NCBI RefSeq assembly: GCF_000011065.1
Contig: NC_004663.1
Location: 4,340,001 to 4,404,000, forward strand
DNA: 64,000 nt
Reading direction: 5' to 3'
From: Bacteroides thetaiotaomicron VPI-5482
GTDB lineage: Bacteria; Bacteroidota; Bacteroidia; Bacteroidales; Bacteroidaceae
Positions 61,633-64,000 of this stretch are shown here, in pieces; the stretch's first letter is position 1; each line of letters opens with the position of its first letter. The notes below the pieces were generated by a model. The model did no database searches and was not told where the DNA came from. It was given only the letters and a program-made list of their open reading frames with translations. The position numbers and the translations under genes are program-made.

Positions 61633-64000
61633 TTACTGATCATTCTCTCCCTGTCCGGCAGACCCGGAAACGGGGAAGTGCTCCTCCAAATACTTTCTGA
61701 TTCTATGCGTCCCCAGTTTTTCCTTGGAGATACTGCCGTCTTTTAGCACAAGTTCATAGTGCGGAATGCCGTTGAAGCGGAAAAGTTGGCGCAGATAATT
61801 GAACTCTGAGTCGGTGACATAATAGCTGGCTTCTCCTTTCAGATTCTTTTCCACGTATTGCTTATATGCACCGGCTGGTGAGTCTTTCTGTCCGGTGATA
61901 TAGATGAACTCGAACTCCGGATGATCTTTGTATTTTTTGCGCAGGTCTGCCGTCGCTTCTATTCCTGCGCGACAAGGTCCGCAGGTTGTTGCCCAGAAGT
62001 CGACGAACAGGACTTTTCCCGGATGATTCTTAATAATGTTGCGGAAAACGTCGGTGGCTTTGCCTTCCGGAAGTTGATAGGAATTGACTTTTTCCTTCGG
62101 ATGCGTTTTGGCGAACAGATATTCGGCCTCTTCTGCCAATTGTGGGTGAGTGAGCTTTTGCTTGATGCTGTCCACATACTCACGGGCAATGGAACGTGTC
62201 TTGATATTCTGCAGGCTGAAACCCAGGTTGCGGACTTTGGCTATTTGCCAAAGCAAAGGATCGGGCACATCATATAGCCGGGCAAGAATGCTGTCTTTCT
62301 TATGACCGGTTTTTTGTTCCATCGAGATAAAGTTTCTGTCCATGTCTTGCTCTGACTGCTTGTTTTTATACTGCTTGTCGATGTACTCCAGGACTAGTTT
62401 TTCTTCTTTTTCGTATAAGCCTGTCACCTTGTCATTCTCTTCTTGAAGTTCTTTTAAGGGGATTCTGACGGTTGTTCCTGCCAGTTTCTCCTGTTTCAGT
62501 CTGATTGCCTCCTGTTCTGCATTCAGTTTTACTCCTCTCTCTTTAAGAAAAGCGAGAAGCGATTCTTCCGGATACGTGTAAGAGATGGTATCCTTTGCTT
62601 TCGGTGCATGATAATTATAGGCTGTTCTGAAGGCGTCCATATATTCAAACCGGTTGATAAAAGAGCTGGCATTGGCATCGGCGAGCACTGTTTCATCATT
62701 CAGCGGCATCTTCTTCAAGAAGTCGTAATAAGAATCTTCTTCTTTCACTTTCAAGGCTTGGTTGGCTGTATCCTGCTTCGCATAATAATCTCTGCTCATC
62801 AGAAAGTCGAAGAATAAGCCTCCTGCCTGCAGGTCTGCCTTATTCTTGATCAGACGGGCAGCTTTTGCCGATGGGCGGCAAATCTGAATAAGTGAATCGG
62901 CTGTATGCTCCCATCGGGCGACAATCGGCTTCATGTGCTCCTGATATTGGCTGGGAGTCAGTTTGTTGCGCGCGTTGGATAAATCATCGTAACGGTAGGG
63001 GATCAGCGACTTGAATTCTTTCAGCAGATAGGAGAGGGAAGCCGACGGGCCCATGTAGGCTGTATTCTTGATCGGGAAATAATAGTCGCGTGCACGGCTG
63101 CGTGCCAGCAATGCTTCCCAGTCGATATACATGGTAAGCGTCTGTCCGGGCTCGATATAGAATGGAATCCAGTTGTTGTCAAGCGTGACCGACTGTTCCA
63201 CAGGATGCTTGATGACAAACTTGCACAGGAAGCTGCCGTCTTCGTCTATCTGAATCACAGTCGGGTAGTCCTGGCGGGTGATATGGTTGGATAGATAGAT
63301 GAGTCCGGTGTCGAATCCCAGCCGGCGGTCGTAGCCGTCTATATACCCTTGCAGACAGGTGGTGTCTGTGTGGAAGAACTGCTGGAAACCTGTGTCGGCA
63401 GCGATTGTCTTTGTAGCTCCCCTTTGCCGGGTATACAGCTGATTCTTTTCTCCGTTCACTTGTATCTGACAGCTTCCGTCTTTCTGCGGGGTGACCAGCA
63501 GGGTGCGTATGTCTCCATTCCGCTTGTCCTTGACGGTGATTTCCACCCGCTTCCCTTTCTTGCGGATGTTTTCGTTGGTAAATATCCGGTTGTCCATAAT
63601 CGTAACAGAATCGTAGATACCGTATTCCCAGGCGTTTAAATCATCTGCCTTGAACCAGTTTCCCTTGATTGCCGCCAACGGCGAAACGTTTTTGCCGGAG
63701 GACGGTACTAAAGATATGTCATACGTATTTCCTTCCGTATCGCTCGGACTGAGGAGATGGATGACCTGCGTCTCTTCCGGCAGAGCTTCGAAAACGAGCA
63801 CATAGTCCATCTCGCCCGAATCGGGCATATACACTTCCTTATTGAGCTCAATGCCTTCCGCACTCTTGAACTGGTATTTCTTGCCGGTGGCTGCATCTTC
63901 CAGATAACTGTCTCCTTCTTCCTTTATCCACCAGTGCGGACGGAAGATGGCGTGAATATAAACACGCGTGCCATCGGGCGTGCGTTCTATACGGGTGATA
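61633..64000 (-). CDS. Thioredoxin-fold (TlpA-like) large protein, partial at right edge
   Basis: At least 788 aa; the frame is open through base 64000, so the N-terminus and any signal peptide lie outside. The GTG at 63834 is not the likely start because in-frame coding-like sequence (RVYIHAIFRPHWWIKEEGDS) continues upstream. The C-terminal 150 residues are a TlpA/ResA-like thioredoxin domain with VDFWATTCGPCRAG, the redox CGPC pair. The central region is a long helical DUF4369-like linker, as in Bacteroides AhpC/TSA proteins. Likely periplasmic or surface-exposed. Ends NFPVSGSAGQ-like with no other gene downstream before the repeat region. Confidence 0.8.
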   Translation of the reverse strand, partial: ITRIERTPDGTRVYIHAIFRPHWWIKEEGDSYLEDAATGKKYQFKSAEGIELNKEVYMPDSGEMDYVLVFEALPEETQVIHLLSPSDTEGNTYDISLVPSSGKNVSPLAAIKGNWFKADDLNAWEYGIYDSVTIMDNRIFTNENIRKKGKRVEITVKDKRNGDIRTLLVTPQKDGSCQIQVNGEKNQLYTRQRGATKTIAADTGFQQFFHTDTTCLQGYIDGYDRRLGFDTGLIYLSNHITRQDYPTVIQIDEDGSFLCKFVIKHPVEQSVTLDNNWIPFYIEPGQTLTMYIDWEALLARSRARDYYFPIKNTAYMGPSASLSYLLKEFKSLIPYRYDDLSNARNKLTPSQYQEHMKPIVARWEHTADSLIQICRPSAKAARLIKNKADLQAGGLFFDFLMSRDYYAKQDTANQALKVKEEDSYYDFLKKMPLNDETVLADANASSFINRFEYMDAFRTAYNYHAPKAKDTISYTYPEESLLAFLKERGVKLNAEQEAIRLKQEKLAGTTVRIPLKELQEENDKVTGLYEKEEKLVLEYIDKQYKNKQSEQDMDRNFISMEQKTGHKKDSILARLYDVPDPLLWQIAKVRNLGFSLQNIKTRSIAREYVDSIKQKLTHPQLAEEAEYLFAKTHPKEKVNSYQLPEGKATDVFRNIIKNHPGKVLFVDFWATTCGPCRAGIEATADLRKKYKDHPEFEFIYITGQKDSPAGAYKQYVEKNLKGEASYYVTDSEFNYLRQLFRFNGIPHYELVLKDGSISKEKLGTHRIRKYLEEHFPVSGSAGQGENDQ

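Noticed and set aside
1..64000. tRNA or rRNA genes
   Set aside because: I looked through the intergenic gaps and saw no cloverleaf with a TTCGANTC-type loop and no rRNA segments.

Overview
The window reads as chromosomal DNA from a gut Bacteroides (phylum Bacteroidota). Most intergenic starts carry the Bacteroides-type -7 promoter box TAnnTTTG, some with a TTTG box about 19-22 bp upstream. The gene content also fits: DUF5722, DUF5723, DUF2807 and DUF6056 families, a VirE/BT4734-type protein next to an HU-like protein, a K+-type membrane pyrophosphatase, and an SufBCDS operon. Species cannot be fixed from the sequence alone.

Region 1 (1-17.8 kb) is an AT-rich surface-glycan locus. It holds a two-domain glycosyltransferase, a GT2, three paralogous GT4 enzymes (the third inverted), two tandem GT2 paralogues, and a tightly packed minus-strand operon (DegT aminotransferase, class I aminotransferase, ATP-grasp ligase, GNAT acyltransferase, GT2). 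A GT14-like enzyme follows, then a GtrA / GtrB-like / DUF6056 membrane-protein cassette. Region 2 (17.9-21.9 kb) has two DUF5722 lipoproteins that look like GH-A-type glycosidases; the second is broken by a one-base frameshift. Region 3 (22-25.5 kb) is an HU-like / VirE-type pair set among unusual inverted repeats. Region 4 (25.6-31.8 kb) is a second glycan set: ABC exporter, polysaccharide deacetylase, a GT87-GT2 fusion, a GT87 paralogue and a second GtrA.

Region 5 (31.8-58.2 kb) is largely core genome: RNase HI, nitroreductase, aroK, speA, argB, an ECF sigma factor with a probable membrane partner, DUF2807 lipoprotein, YgjP-type metallopeptidase, a TIR-Sel1 protein, rimP-nusA-infB, cvpA, sufBCDS, a YbjQ protein, hppA, rnhB and a DUF5723 outer-membrane protein. 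Region 6 (58.2-64 kb) has a CorA-type transporter, an intact ISAs1-family insertion sequence with a 10-bp target duplication, a heptamer tandem repeat, and a large thioredoxin-domain protein that runs off the right edge.

The most unexpected signal is non-coding. Three separate intergenic loci (22.8, 52.5 and 59.5 kb) each hold exactly four short palindromes at an exact 22-bp pitch. Each array is globally symmetric, with unit 4 the reverse complement (or near) of unit 1, yet the palindrome sequence is different at each locus. The insertion sequence has used the outer arm of one of these elements as its target site. A second signal is a likely ECF regulon: matching TGnAAC-N16/17-CGTC promoters precede the sigma gene, the neighbouring DUF2807 gene and the distant YbjQ gene, with a degenerate copy ahead of a possible small RNA.
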